DNA from: Leadbetterella sp035299025
GTDB lineage: Bacteria; Bacteroidota; Bacteroidia; Cytophagales; Spirosomataceae
Direction of reading: 5' to 3'
Length of the DNA: 64,000 nt
Assembly: GCA_035299025.1 (NCBI GenBank)
Contig: DATGXK010000018.1
Coordinates: 124,001-188,000, forward strand
Positions 36,271 to 45,371 of the stretch are shown here, one piece after another; position 1 is the first letter of the stretch, and the number at the start of each line of letters is the position of its first letter. A model generated the notes under the pieces. That model worked only from the letters and a program-made list of their open reading frames with translations. It ran no database searches and had not been told where the DNA came from. The position numbers and the translations under genes are program-made.

Positions 36271-38667
36271 TTACTCGCTTTTTAGGCTTTTTACCGGATT
36301 CATAAGGGCGGCTCTAATGGATTGCCAGCTAACGGTCAGCAATGCCACAACCACAGTTGTGAATGCAGTAAATCCGAATATCCACCAGTTGAAATTCTCT
36401 CTGTACGGATAGTTTTCGAGCCATTTTTGAGCCGAAAAATAGGCCAATGGAAACGAAACCAAAAAAGACAAACTCACCAGTTTCAAGAAATCAGCGGAGA
36501 GCAGTTTTACTATACTGCCCACCGAAGCTCCCATTACTTTTCTGACGCCTATTTCTTTTGTGCGTTTTTCGGCTGATAAAGTAGCCAGGCCAAACAAACC
36601 AATGCACGATATAAAAATGGTTAAAATGGCTCCGAACAATATAATATCTTTCCATTTGGATTCCGACTCATAACTCGCTAAGTTCTCTTTTTCTTTGAAA
36701 GAGTAGGCGTAGGAGCTCAAAGGGAAAAGCCTTTTGAATGTCTGTTCTATGTGCTTTAAACTGGCGGATTCAGAGCTAGGCTTGATTTTAATAAAAACCT
36801 GACCATATACATTGTCGGGTTTCATGGTAAAGAGTTGAGGTTCAATTTTTTGGCTAAGCGAAGCAAAGTGATAATCTTTCACAACTCCTATCACCTGATA
36901 TTTTTCGTTGTTGTTGTAAAAGAAATTGACCACTTCTCCCAATGGCTCTTTCCATCCGGCTTGTTTCACAAATGTTTCATTTACCAAAACTGACTTTGTA
37001 GAATCAGAAGGGAATTGGGGCGAGAAATTTCTTCCAACAACAAGAGGTATTTTCAAAAGATCTAAATAGGCGGTGTTGACGGTTTCGTAGGCAAAACTGA
37101 TAGAGGTTTCACCATTAACCTTGGCCAGTGTACCCCATGTTCCACCGTTTTTTGGAGCAACTTCTATTATATTCGGGTTTTTTCTCAATTCTTCTCTAAA
37201 CAAGTTGGCTTCGTTTCCTGACAGTCCCCATTTTTCTACTTTTATTAAATCCTTATCGTCATAGCCTAAGTCGCTATTGGTTAGGTAATTAAAATGGGTA
37301 TAGATAACCAGGGTAACGATAATCAAAAATGAGGCGAGACCGAATTGTAGAACTACTAATGATTTTTGCAGGTAATTTTTGCCAGTAAAATTGAATCTGC
37401 CATAAAGCGTTTTGACTGGATCATAACCTGACAAAACCAAGGCTGGATAAAGTCCTGACAATAAGCCTGTTAGTACAAAAAGTAAGACATAAAAAATAAT
37501 CAATTTCAGGTCAAAAAGATAGATCAGAGACAAGGACTTGTTGGCAAGTTGATTAAATGTGGGCAATACCACCACCACAAGTAAAATGGCAATTATAAAA
37601 GCAGCAAAGCTGAGTATATAGGACTCACCTAAAAACTGTAGAATGAGTTGTTTCCTATTACTTCCCACCACTTTTCTTACTCCTATTTCTTTGGCTCTTT
37701 TAATGGAGCGAGCCACGGTTAGGTTTACAAAATTGATACAGGCAATAATCAGGATAAAAATGGCGATTCCACCTAAAATATATGAAAATGTTGGATTGCT
37801 GGCGTCTTTCAGGCCATTACTGGCTATGTAGTCCGTGCTCAGGTGCATGTCTGCCAAAGGCTGTAAGAGAAATTTTACGGTTTCTTTAACGTCGTATTTT
37901 TCCTTCATATTCAACATGGCATCCTTGGCATCAGCCTCGAAAACTCTTTGTATTTTTGCTTCGGTGCTTTGCTGGTTGGTGTTGGGTTCTAACACCAAAA
38001 AGGTATTTTGAAAAAAGTTAAACCAGTTTTCTGAGTTTGCATACTCTGATTTGTCTACCTCCTGAGGAATCAGAAAATTGAATTTCAGAGATGAATTTTG
38101 TGGGCAATTTTCTGTGACTCCCGTGATTTTGTAGGGTACCACTTTGTCATCCTCAATAAACTCAATGGTTTTGCCCAAAATATCGGTATCGTTAAAATAC
38201 TTCTCAGCCATTTCTTCTGAAAGAATGATGGATTTTGGTTGTAAAAGGGCTGTTTTAGGATCTCCAGAGATTAAAGGAAAAGTGAATACCGATAAAAAAT
38301 TAGTATCCACAGCTAACAACTCGATGTTACTTATTTCATTTTGATGCCTAATGTTTCTATTGTCAGACTTTATTCTCACAAAAGCTTTCACTTCGGGAAT
38401 ACTTTCCTTGAATTTTGGCCCTTGAAAATGCCCTGTGTTTCCGTCCTTACTTTTTATACTTCCGTCGGGGTTTAGCCATTGGTTCACTACACGATAGATA
38501 TTATTGCCATTTGCATGGAATCGATCATAGCTAACTTCGTCTTTGCTGTAGAGCACTATAAGCATGGCTGCTGCAAGCCCAATACTCAGCCCCATGATGT
38601 TGATAGAGCTATAAACCTTGTTGTTCATTAAGCTCCTCCAAGCTATTTTGAAATAGTTTTTTATCAT
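36271..38667 (-). CDS. FtsX/MacB-type ABC transporter permease 4
   Basis: A 798-residue two-unit MacB/FtsX permease without ATPase domain. Signatures are KEIGVRKVVGSNRKQ and KEIGVRKVMGASVG, and the start MIKNYFKIAWRSLMNN is like its paralogues. It is the first gene of a run of permease and VOC genes. Upstream on the minus strand are a sigma-54-like promoter (38778-38795) and the paired boxes (38850-38883), so it is the direct target of the presumed NtrC-type regulator. Confidence 0.92.
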   Translation of the reverse strand: MIKNYFKIAWRSLMNNKVYSSINIMGLSIGLAAAMLIVLYSKDEVSYDRFHANGNNIYRVVNQWLNPDGSIKSKDGNTGHFQGPKFKESIPEVKAFVRIKSDNRNIRHQNEISNIELLAVDTNFLSVFTFPLISGDPKTALLQPKSIILSEEMAEKYFNDTDILGKTIEFIEDDKVVPYKITGVTENCPQNSSLKFNFLIPQEVDKSEYANSENWFNFFQNTFLVLEPNTNQQSTEAKIQRVFEADAKDAMLNMKEKYDVKETVKFLLQPLADMHLSTDYIASNGLKDASNPTFSYILGGIAIFILIIACINFVNLTVARSIKRAKEIGVRKVVGSNRKQLILQFLGESYILSFAAFIIAILLVVVVLPTFNQLANKSLSLIYLFDLKLIIFYVLLFVLTGLLSGLYPALVLSGYDPVKTLYGRFNFTGKNYLQKSLVVLQFGLASFLIIVTLVIYTHFNYLTNSDLGYDDKDLIKVEKWGLSGNEANLFREELRKNPNIIEVAPKNGGTWGTLAKVNGETSISFAYETVNTAYLDLLKIPLVVGRNFSPQFPSDSTKSVLVNETFVKQAGWKEPLGEVVNFFYNNNEKYQVIGVVKDYHFASLSQKIEPQLFTMKPDNVYGQVFIKIKPSSESASLKHIEQTFKRLFPLSSYAYSFKEKENLASYESESKWKDIILFGAILTIFISCIGLFGLATLSAEKRTKEIGVRKVMGASVGSIVKLLSADFLKLVSLSFLVSFPLAYFSAQKWLENYPYRENFNWWIFGFTAFTTVVVALLTVSWQSIRAALMNPVKSLKSE

Positions 38668-38777
38668 AATTTAAGTCCGTTAAACAATAGGTTAAGCCCA
38701 ATTTTTGGCTCTAATTAAATTCTGGGGCCTTATCTCTTGTATGTAAGGTATAGTTTTTTCATAATTCAATTTTAAAT

Positions 38778-38795
38778 ATTCAAACGGTATGCCAA
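38778..38795 (-). promoter_or_regulatory. Sigma-54-like promoter for permease 4 unit
   Basis: Minus strand TTGGCATACCGTTTGAAT, aligned without gaps to the box at 20561 (TTGGCAC.. ..TTTGAA). The -24 GG and the -12 GA are at standard sigma-54 spacing. The predicted start of transcription is about 100 nt before the ATG. Confidence 0.65.
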
Positions 38796-38849
38796 TGTTA
38801 CAAGTTGCTTATTTTAAGATATTTATAAAAAAGTAAACCAATAATATTC

Positions 38850-38883
38850 GTCCGAAATCGAACACTTTTGTACGGCCTTGGAC
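38850..38883 (-). promoter_or_regulatory. Paired upstream activator boxes
   Basis: GTCCGAAATCGAAC (38850-38863) and GTACGGCCTTGGAC (38870-38883), 6 bp apart, start 54 bp beyond the promoter box. They are nearly identical to the pair upstream of permease 1, although the two loci are 18 kb apart. Confidence 0.65.
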
Positions 38884-39130
38884 ACGAATTTTTTCCAGAT
38901 TATTTGTCCGTAAATCAGTATTTATTTAAAATTTAAGTAAAATGCTGATTCACAACTAATTAAATTATGAAATTAAACGGTTAATTCTACTTTTAATATC
39001 TTAATTTTATTGATAAAAAAAATCTGTTTCAGAAGCTTTTTTCTTCTCGAGAATTAGTGCGTTTGATAAATTTATACCAAGCCGAGTATATCCATAATAT
39101 CTTTAAAAAGTAGAAATTTTAAGCTGATTA

Positions 39131-41560
39131 TTACTCTGTTTTTATACTTTTTATAGGGTTCATTAGGGCCGCTTTTATGGCTTGGTAACCAACGGTAAAG
39201 AATGCAATTAATATGGCTCCTACTCCTGCCAATACGAATATCCACCATTCTATAGACACTCGGTATGAAAAGTCTTGCAACCAACCATTCATGGCAAAAT
39301 AAGCGATGGGAGAGGCGATACAAATACTGATCAAAACCAATTTCATGAAATCTTTTGAAAGCAATTTCACAATCGAGATTTCGCTGGCTCCCAATACTTT
39401 TCTTATGCCTATTTCTTTTACCCTTTGCTCTGTCATGTAGGTTACTAGTCCAAAAAGCCCTAAGCATGCAATGAGTATGGTGAGAAAAGCAAAAATGAGA
39501 GCCACTTTTCCAATTCTTTGCTCGGCTCTGTACATTTCATTGAAGGAATCGTCCAGAAACCTATAACTAAAGGGCATTTCGGGTACCACACTTTTCCATT
39601 TGGCTTCTATTTGGCTGACCAATTGCTGCGAATTTTCTGAATTTATTTTGAAAAGCATACCGTTTCTACTTTTGCCCAAAACCATACAAAGTGCCCCAAT
39701 ATCCTCTCTCAATGATTCGAAATTGAAGTTTTTAACCACACCTACAATCGTGAAATCCAGGGTGTTGTTGTTGCCAATGGATCTATAAAGTTTCTTTCCG
39801 ATGGGGTCGTCATAGCCCAACATTTTGGCGGCAGTTTCATTGATAATTATTCCGCTGGAATCTGTACCATAGGCTTTTGAAAAATTACGTCCACTGGCCA
39901 TTTCCATGTTCAAGGTTGGAATATAGTCATGGTCAATTTTCCAAAGTTGCATATTTAATCCATTCTTTTCGGTCATGGCTGCTTCTGTTGAAAAAGTCTC
40001 ATCGCTTCTCGATGAATTGGAAACTGGCAAATACTGCGACAATGAGCCAGATTTTACACCTGACATTTGCAAAACCTCATTTTTGAAAGTCAGCTTATTT
40101 TCTCTCAGAGAAGCAATGCCATCAATAATCAGAACTTGGTCTTTACTGAAACCGATGTTTTTGGTTTGGATATAGTTGAGTTGGCGGTAAACCACGACGG
40201 TAGAAACAATAAGAATGAGTGAAACCGTAAACTGGAACATAACCAGGATATTCCGTAAATTGCTCTTGGCAAATCCCGAATTGAGTTTGGACTTTAGAAC
40301 CTCAATAGGCTTGTAAGATGCCAAGAAAAATGCGGGGTAATACCCTGCCAAAATACCTACAAAGAGTGGTAAAAGTAATATTACTGGTAAAAACCGAGTC
40401 TCGAAAAGGTTAGAATAGGAAAATGATTTTCCGGTTAAATCGTTGAAAAATGGCAAAAGGATTCCTATCAAAAGTAGTGAGATGATAAAAGAAATATAAC
40501 TGGTCAGTGAGGACTCCGCTATAAACTGTTTTATCAGAGTTTTCTTTTCTGTTCCCAAGACCTTCCTGATGCCCACTTCTTTTGAGCGATTGGCCGATTT
40601 TGCTGTGCTCAAATTCATGAAATTGATACAGGCAATGAGCAATAAAAAGAAAGCCACTGCTCCAAAAATGTAAATGTATTGCATGGTACTGCCGGCTAAA
40701 ATCTCAAAGGATCTGTCTGACTTTAGGTGGATGTCAGTAACTGGGAACAGGCTATAATTTAGTTCATTACCCGATTTTCTGAAGTCTTCCATGGTATTTA
40801 TGCTCATCAGTTGTTTGGCCTGCGGGAAAATATATCGGCTGGTAACTTCTTCGAATTTCTTATTGAAAGCCTTATAGTCTGTTCCATTTTTTAGCAGCAC
40901 ATAGGTGTAAAAATTATGACTAAGGAAATTTCCGAAATTATACCGGACATTGTCCATAGAAAGCAGAATGTCAAAATTGAAGTGGGTATTGGTTGGTATA
41001 TCCTCATAAACGGCCGTGATATTGTAAATGGTTTTTTGGTCATCGCCAATTTCAAGGGTTTTACCAATAACTTCGGTGGTTCCGAAATATTTACTAGCCA
41101 ACGTCTTACTTACGGCAGCAGTGTTGGGTGCGTCTAATGCAGTTTTGGGATTTCCGGCCAAAATAGGCAAAGAAAATACATCAAAAAAGGTGGAATCGGC
41201 ATGAGCCATACGTTCCTCAAAAATAAATTCACTGCCTTTTTTTACATAATTGCCACCATAATTGGTATACAACCGGGTAAACTGCTCTACTTCGGGATAA
41301 TCTTTTTTGAGCACTGCACCCATGGGGTCACCGCTTTGCGACATCTTCATTTCGGTCCCGCCAAACCGAATATCTGAATTGACTCTGTAGATTCTTTCGG
41401 CATTTTGAAAATGACGATCAAAACTGAGCTCATCGATGATGTACATGAAGATTAATAAAAAGCAGGTAAGACCTACTGCCAAACCAAAGATATTGATTAA
41501 GCTAAAAGCTTTATTTTTAACAAGATTTCTCCAAGCGATTTTGAAATAGTTCTTTAGCAT
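39131..41560 (-). CDS. FtsX/MacB-type ABC transporter permease 5
   Basis: An 809-residue two-unit MacB/FtsX permease. Signatures are KEVGIRKVLGTEKKT and KEIGIRKVLGASEI. The first cytoplasmic loop (LGTEKKTLIKQF) is closest to that of permease 6 (LGSEKSQLIFQF), so these two are sister copies. It starts 86 bp after the permease 6 stop without a recognisable promoter. It is therefore probably the distal gene of the adaptor-ATPase-permease operon beginning at 46619. A frame antisense to its end (39072-39467) is not a gene. Confidence 0.92.
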   Translation of the reverse strand: MLKNYFKIAWRNLVKNKAFSLINIFGLAVGLTCFLLIFMYIIDELSFDRHFQNAERIYRVNSDIRFGGTEMKMSQSGDPMGAVLKKDYPEVEQFTRLYTNYGGNYVKKGSEFIFEERMAHADSTFFDVFSLPILAGNPKTALDAPNTAAVSKTLASKYFGTTEVIGKTLEIGDDQKTIYNITAVYEDIPTNTHFNFDILLSMDNVRYNFGNFLSHNFYTYVLLKNGTDYKAFNKKFEEVTSRYIFPQAKQLMSINTMEDFRKSGNELNYSLFPVTDIHLKSDRSFEILAGSTMQYIYIFGAVAFFLLLIACINFMNLSTAKSANRSKEVGIRKVLGTEKKTLIKQFIAESSLTSYISFIISLLLIGILLPFFNDLTGKSFSYSNLFETRFLPVILLLPLFVGILAGYYPAFFLASYKPIEVLKSKLNSGFAKSNLRNILVMFQFTVSLILIVSTVVVYRQLNYIQTKNIGFSKDQVLIIDGIASLRENKLTFKNEVLQMSGVKSGSLSQYLPVSNSSRSDETFSTEAAMTEKNGLNMQLWKIDHDYIPTLNMEMASGRNFSKAYGTDSSGIIINETAAKMLGYDDPIGKKLYRSIGNNNTLDFTIVGVVKNFNFESLREDIGALCMVLGKSRNGMLFKINSENSQQLVSQIEAKWKSVVPEMPFSYRFLDDSFNEMYRAEQRIGKVALIFAFLTILIACLGLFGLVTYMTEQRVKEIGIRKVLGASEISIVKLLSKDFMKLVLISICIASPIAYFAMNGWLQDFSYRVSIEWWIFVLAGVGAILIAFFTVGYQAIKAALMNPIKSIKTE

Positions 41561-41646
41561 AATTTTGTTATTTTTTTTGGGAACTGATTACTGAAAATTT
41601 TAAGCGTTAAGAACCAATAACCAGTTTTCCAGTAACCAATCACCAT

Positions 41647-44100
41647 TTATTCCGACTTCAAACTCTTCACGGGATTCATCAAAGCGGCTTGAATACTTCT
41701 GTAACTTATTGTTATGAAAGCGATTGCAACGGTTGCTATTCCGGCCACCAAGAAAATCCACCAGTTAATTTCTGTACGATATTCAAAATCTTGTAACCAG
41801 TTTTGCATAACATAATAACCTAATGGAAAGGCTATTAAAAATGAAACCACAATAAGTTTCAGGAAATCTTTTGAAAGTAAACCCACAATTTGAGGAACGG
41901 AAGAACCCAATACCTTACGAATTCCAATTTCTTTAAACCGTTGCTCCGTTGTAAATGTCACCAGGCCAAACAAGCCTAAACAGGCCACAAAAATGGTAAG
42001 GATAGCAAAAATTCTGAGAATGGAATTCATGTTGGCCTCCTTCTGGTAGGTTTCGTTATACAATTCGTCTAAGAATGCGTAGCTGAAAGGCTCGCCTGTT
42101 CCGTATGAAGTCCATTTACTTTTCATGCTGTTTATCAAATCAGCTGAATTTTCGGAATTCACCTTGATTATCAGACCATAATATGGATTATAACGCATAA
42201 TTAAAGGATCGATTTTTTCGTGCAATGACCTGGCATGAAAATCTTTTACGAGCCCAACTATTGTTAAAATTTCTTTCGGTTTATCTGTTCCAACTGATTC
42301 CATTACGGTCTGCCCAATAGGGTTTGGTTTTAAACCAAAAGCCTTTATGGCCGACTCATTGATAATTATATTGTTTTTTTCAGTGCCTGCCTCTTTAGAG
42401 AAGTTTCTCCCCGCTAACATTTTCATACCGAGTGTTGGAATGTACTCCTCATCAATGTTGAAGTTTTTGGCACGAATTCTTTGCATTGGATCGTTCAAAG
42501 GAGACACCACCGTAGCAAAATTGTCAGATGGCCCAGCAGGAAGAAATGCAGAAGTTGAAATGCTTTTTACTCTACTATCTTTCTTTAATTCAGCTCGAAA
42601 GGCCTCGAAGTTTTTACCCAATAGTCCGGCCTGACGGATAACGATCAGCTGTTTTCTGTCGTAGCCAATGTCCTTATTTTTAATGTATTGCATTTGTTGG
42701 CCAACTACCAATGTGCCGATAATAAGTGTTGCAGAAATGGCAAATTGAAAAACGACTAATCCACTTCGAATGCCTTTGGTGTTACCTGTAGAAAATCTGT
42801 TTTTCAATGCCTGCAAAGGTTTAAATCCCGACATGAAAAAGGCAGGATAAGCACCCGCAAAAATGCTGATAATAAGGGTCAATAATACCATTACTGCCAA
42901 AATCTGAGGATTTAGGAGGTCTTGGATAGCATACGTTTTGCCAGATATTTGATTAAAAAATGGAATAGCAAAGAAAAATACCAGAGATGCCAAGAGCATG
43001 GCCACCAATGTAGCCAAAAAAGCTTCGGTCAAAAACTGAAAGATTAATTGGCTTTTTTCTGAGCCCAACACTTTTCTCATGCCTATTTCTTTTACCCTTT
43101 TTGAGGCACTTGCGGTGGATAAATTCATGAAATTTATACAAGCAATGAACAACATAAATAGGGCAATTGCCGAGAAAATATAGACTGTTTTAATGTCACC
43201 CGACTGTTCTAGTTCAAATTTATAGTCGGAATATAAGTGAATGTCTGTGAGTGGTAAAAGTTTGAAACCCACTTTATTGCCCTTGTCTAAAAACTCCTTA
43301 AAGCTCATTCCCATTCCAGATTTTATCTGCGAACTCATGTATTTTTCGGGAATCAACCTCATTTTGGTTTCGAGTCGTGCCAAATTTGCTTTATCGGAGA
43401 GCAATAGATAAGTGTGATAGTTTCCGTTTAACCAACTCGGACTTAGTCCGTCTGGATTACCTGCCATTGAGGTCAGAATGTCGAAATGAAAATGTGCGTT
43501 AGCAGGAATTTCTTCGATAATTCCTGTGACGGTATACAGGCCGCTTAAATCAACATACCCCGATTGGGCATACACACCTTGGTCTTTTATTTCAAGAATT
43601 TTATTGATTGGATCTTCATTTCCAAAATACGCCTTGGCTTGTTTTTGTGTTAAAACCACAGTATTAGGTCTATTTAAAGCATTTTTGGCGTTTCCTTTTA
43701 CAAAGTTTATAGTGAAAACATCAAAAAAAGTGGAGTCTATCATGGCTGATTTTCCGCTTCTAAAGGTTTGATTATTATACACAACCTTGGCTATATCAGC
43801 GGTTTTGAGCAATCTGGTTGTGGTCAGGACTTCTGGAAATTCATTCTTAAAAGTCTGTGCCACAGGAGCCATTACACTTGACTCATCAATGAGTTCATCG
43901 CCCATTTTAGCACTCAAATTTACCCTGACTATCTGATTTGCCTTTTCGTTGAATCTGTCATACGAAATTTCGTCTATCACAAATAGAGAAATGACCAAAC
44001 AAGTAGCAATGCCCAAAGCCAAACCAATGACATTTATAGCAAACATCATTTTACTTTTTTGGATGCTACGCCAAGCTATTTTGAAATAATTTTTAAGCAT
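41647..44100 (-). CDS. FtsX/MacB-type ABC transporter permease 6
   Basis: An 817-residue two-unit MacB/FtsX permease, the largest of the six. Signatures are KEIGMRKVLGSEKSQ and KEIGIRKVLGSSVP. Periplasmic domains occupy about residues 45-290 and 455-680. It lies downstream of the adaptor, ATPase and a small exported protein on the same strand (35 bp from the latter). It is the best candidate for the main partner of the ATPase at 44567. As in MacB, the permease is predicted to drive mechanotransmission rather than transport across the inner membrane. Substrate unknown. Confidence 0.92.
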   Translation of the reverse strand: MLKNYFKIAWRSIQKSKMMFAINVIGLALGIATCLVISLFVIDEISYDRFNEKANQIVRVNLSAKMGDELIDESSVMAPVAQTFKNEFPEVLTTTRLLKTADIAKVVYNNQTFRSGKSAMIDSTFFDVFTINFVKGNAKNALNRPNTVVLTQKQAKAYFGNEDPINKILEIKDQGVYAQSGYVDLSGLYTVTGIIEEIPANAHFHFDILTSMAGNPDGLSPSWLNGNYHTYLLLSDKANLARLETKMRLIPEKYMSSQIKSGMGMSFKEFLDKGNKVGFKLLPLTDIHLYSDYKFELEQSGDIKTVYIFSAIALFMLFIACINFMNLSTASASKRVKEIGMRKVLGSEKSQLIFQFLTEAFLATLVAMLLASLVFFFAIPFFNQISGKTYAIQDLLNPQILAVMVLLTLIISIFAGAYPAFFMSGFKPLQALKNRFSTGNTKGIRSGLVVFQFAISATLIIGTLVVGQQMQYIKNKDIGYDRKQLIVIRQAGLLGKNFEAFRAELKKDSRVKSISTSAFLPAGPSDNFATVVSPLNDPMQRIRAKNFNIDEEYIPTLGMKMLAGRNFSKEAGTEKNNIIINESAIKAFGLKPNPIGQTVMESVGTDKPKEILTIVGLVKDFHARSLHEKIDPLIMRYNPYYGLIIKVNSENSADLINSMKSKWTSYGTGEPFSYAFLDELYNETYQKEANMNSILRIFAILTIFVACLGLFGLVTFTTEQRFKEIGIRKVLGSSVPQIVGLLSKDFLKLIVVSFLIAFPLGYYVMQNWLQDFEYRTEINWWIFLVAGIATVAIAFITISYRSIQAALMNPVKSLKSE

Positions 44101-44135
44101 AAAATTGTTTATTTAAATCTTCATTTAAAGATTAT

Positions 44136-44486
44136 TCAAGACTTAGAAGGCGTTGGGGTTTCTTTCTTCTTCTTAGCAATATTCTGCTCGCTTTTCAGAT
44201 TGTTTTCTGGAAAAACTATGGTAGTGCCATGTTTATTGGATTTGAATTGGGCATTTTTCAATTGAAGATTTTTCATCACAAAACCCTCTTTTGAAATATG
44301 TATGATGGCCAGTTCTTCTGCATTGTAAACCAATGTATCAGAATCTTCATTTAGAAGTTTGAAAAGGTTGTTTTCAAAACTCAAGGCCTCGCCAAATTCA
44401 TAAGAACCATCTGATTTTTTAACAAAATCTTGGCAGTAAACTTGCCCAAAGGAAAGCAAAAATGTAAGTGTTAATAGCTTTTTCAT
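44136..44486 (-). CDS. Small exported protein in the export operon
   Basis: A 116-residue protein with a signal peptide (MKKLLTLTFLLSFGQVYCQ) and a compact mature part ending in a Lys-rich tail (AKKKKETPTPSKS). It has no lipobox-anchored N-terminus (Cys18 is near the cleavage site, but the context is not a lipobox). It is located between the ATPase and permease 6 genes, in the same direction. No family is recognised. A periplasmic accessory role for the export complex is suggested only by position. Confidence 0.55.
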   Translation of the reverse strand: MKKLLTLTFLLSFGQVYCQDFVKKSDGSYEFGEALSFENNLFKLLNEDSDTLVYNAEELAIIHISKEGFVMKNLQLKNAQFKSNKHGTTIVFPENNLKSEQNIAKKKKETPTPSKS

Positions 44487-44566
44487 AATTTGGTTTTTAA
44501 ATTTAGTATGTTACCTAAATTCAATTTTTTTCGGCCATTTTTTTAGCTTAGGCCTTGCTATTCAGC

Positions 44567-45244
44567 CTAAACGTGAAAGTTTTCGGTCACGATTTTGCCA
44601 TCAAAGAGATTTACTTTTCTGTGGGCAAAACTGGCGTCATAAGGCGAGTGGGTCACCATAGCTATCGTGGTTCCTTCGGCGTTCAACTCCATCAACAATT
44701 TCATTACTTCCTCACCATTTGTTGAGTCCAAATTACCTGTAGGCTCATCGGCCAAAATCAACTTCGGTTTAGCTACAACAGCTCTTGCTATGGCTACGCG
44801 TTGTTGTTGACCTCCCGATAGCTGTTGAGGGAAGTGGTTGCGACGGTGCATCATGTTCATACGCGTTAACGCGGCCTCAACCAAGGTTTTTCTTTCTGCG
44901 GTTGGGGTTTTCAGATATAGTAGCGGCAATTCTACATTTTCAAAAACCGTCAACTCGTCTATGAGATTAAAACTTTGGAATACAAAACCAATGTTTCCCT
45001 TTCTCAAAGAGGCTCTTTCTCTTTCGGTCATTTTGGCTACCTCACTTCCATAAAAATCATAGCTTCCCTCAGACGGATTGTCGAGCAAGCCAATGATGTT
45101 TAGCAAAGTGGATTTGCCGCATCCGGATGGACCCATAATGGCTACAAATTCACCATCTTTGATTTCTAAATCGATTCCATTCAAGGCTGTGGTTTCGATT
45201 TCCTCGGTACTAAATACCTTCTTTAGATTTGTCGTTTTGAGCAT
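44567..45244 (-). CDS. ABC transporter ATPase (MacB/LolD type) 1
   Basis: A 225-residue cytoplasmic ATPase of the MacB/LolD/FtsE family that pairs with FtsX-type permeases. Walker A is GPSGCGKST (near 40), the Q-loop is VFQSFNL, the signature is LSGGQQQRVAIARA, Walker B is LILADEPTGNLD, and the H-loop is in MVTHSP. ATG at 45244 (MLKTTNLKKVF) is the family start; an upstream frame to 45265 reads into a G/C-run repeat. It lies downstream of the adaptor gene and upstream of permease 6, so it energises at least that permease. Confidence 0.95.
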   Translation of the reverse strand: MLKTTNLKKVFSTEEIETTALNGIDLEIKDGEFVAIMGPSGCGKSTLLNIIGLLDNPSEGSYDFYGSEVAKMTERERASLRKGNIGFVFQSFNLIDELTVFENVELPLLYLKTPTAERKTLVEAALTRMNMMHRRNHFPQQLSGGQQQRVAIARAVVAKPKLILADEPTGNLDSTNGEEVMKLLMELNAEGTTIAMVTHSPYDASFAHRKVNLFDGKIVTENFHV

Positions 45245-45248
45245 ATTT

Positions 45249-45367
45249 GGCCCCCTTGCCCCCAAAGGGGGAACGCTGAGGCAAGCGTTTTTTTAGTTTT
45301 TAATATTTATTAATCAAATTAATTCAGCATCCTTAGTCCACTTAAACTACCCTTTGGGGTTGGGGGC
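45249..45367. repeat. Inverted repeat of G/C runs between adaptor and ATPase
   Basis: Left arm 45249-45270 (GCCCCCTTGCCCCCAAAGGG core) and right arm 45350-45367 (CCCTTTGGGGTTGGGGGC) are complementary apart from small indels. The left arm also folds on itself (CCCCC/GGGGG). It stands out in an AT-rich operon spacer. Confidence 0.5.
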
Positions 45368-45371
45368 TTTT

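Larger units (their letters stand above)
38668..39130. other. Regulatory spacer upstream of permease 4
   Basis: A 463-bp spacer holding the sigma-54-like promoter and paired boxes (listed separately). Beyond these, a 10-bp near-perfect inverted repeat (38914-38923 with 38940-38949, one wobble) is the only structure seen. The remaining AT-rich DNA up to the permease 5 stop holds nothing I can support. Confidence 0.6.

Noticed and set aside
39072..39467. A minus-strand frame overlapping the end of permease 5
   Set aside because: It is a different frame of the same strand over the conserved C-terminal membrane domain; the permease frame is the coding one.
41561..41646. Possible extra composite promoter before permease 5
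   Set aside because: No TTGGCA box and no GTCC/GGAC pair were found in the 86-bp spacer; permease 5 is more likely read from the upstream operon.
44541..44570. TTAGGC/GCCTAA hairpin at the end of ATPase 1
   Set aside because: On the minus strand it is followed by an A run and not a T run, so it does not fit a terminator.
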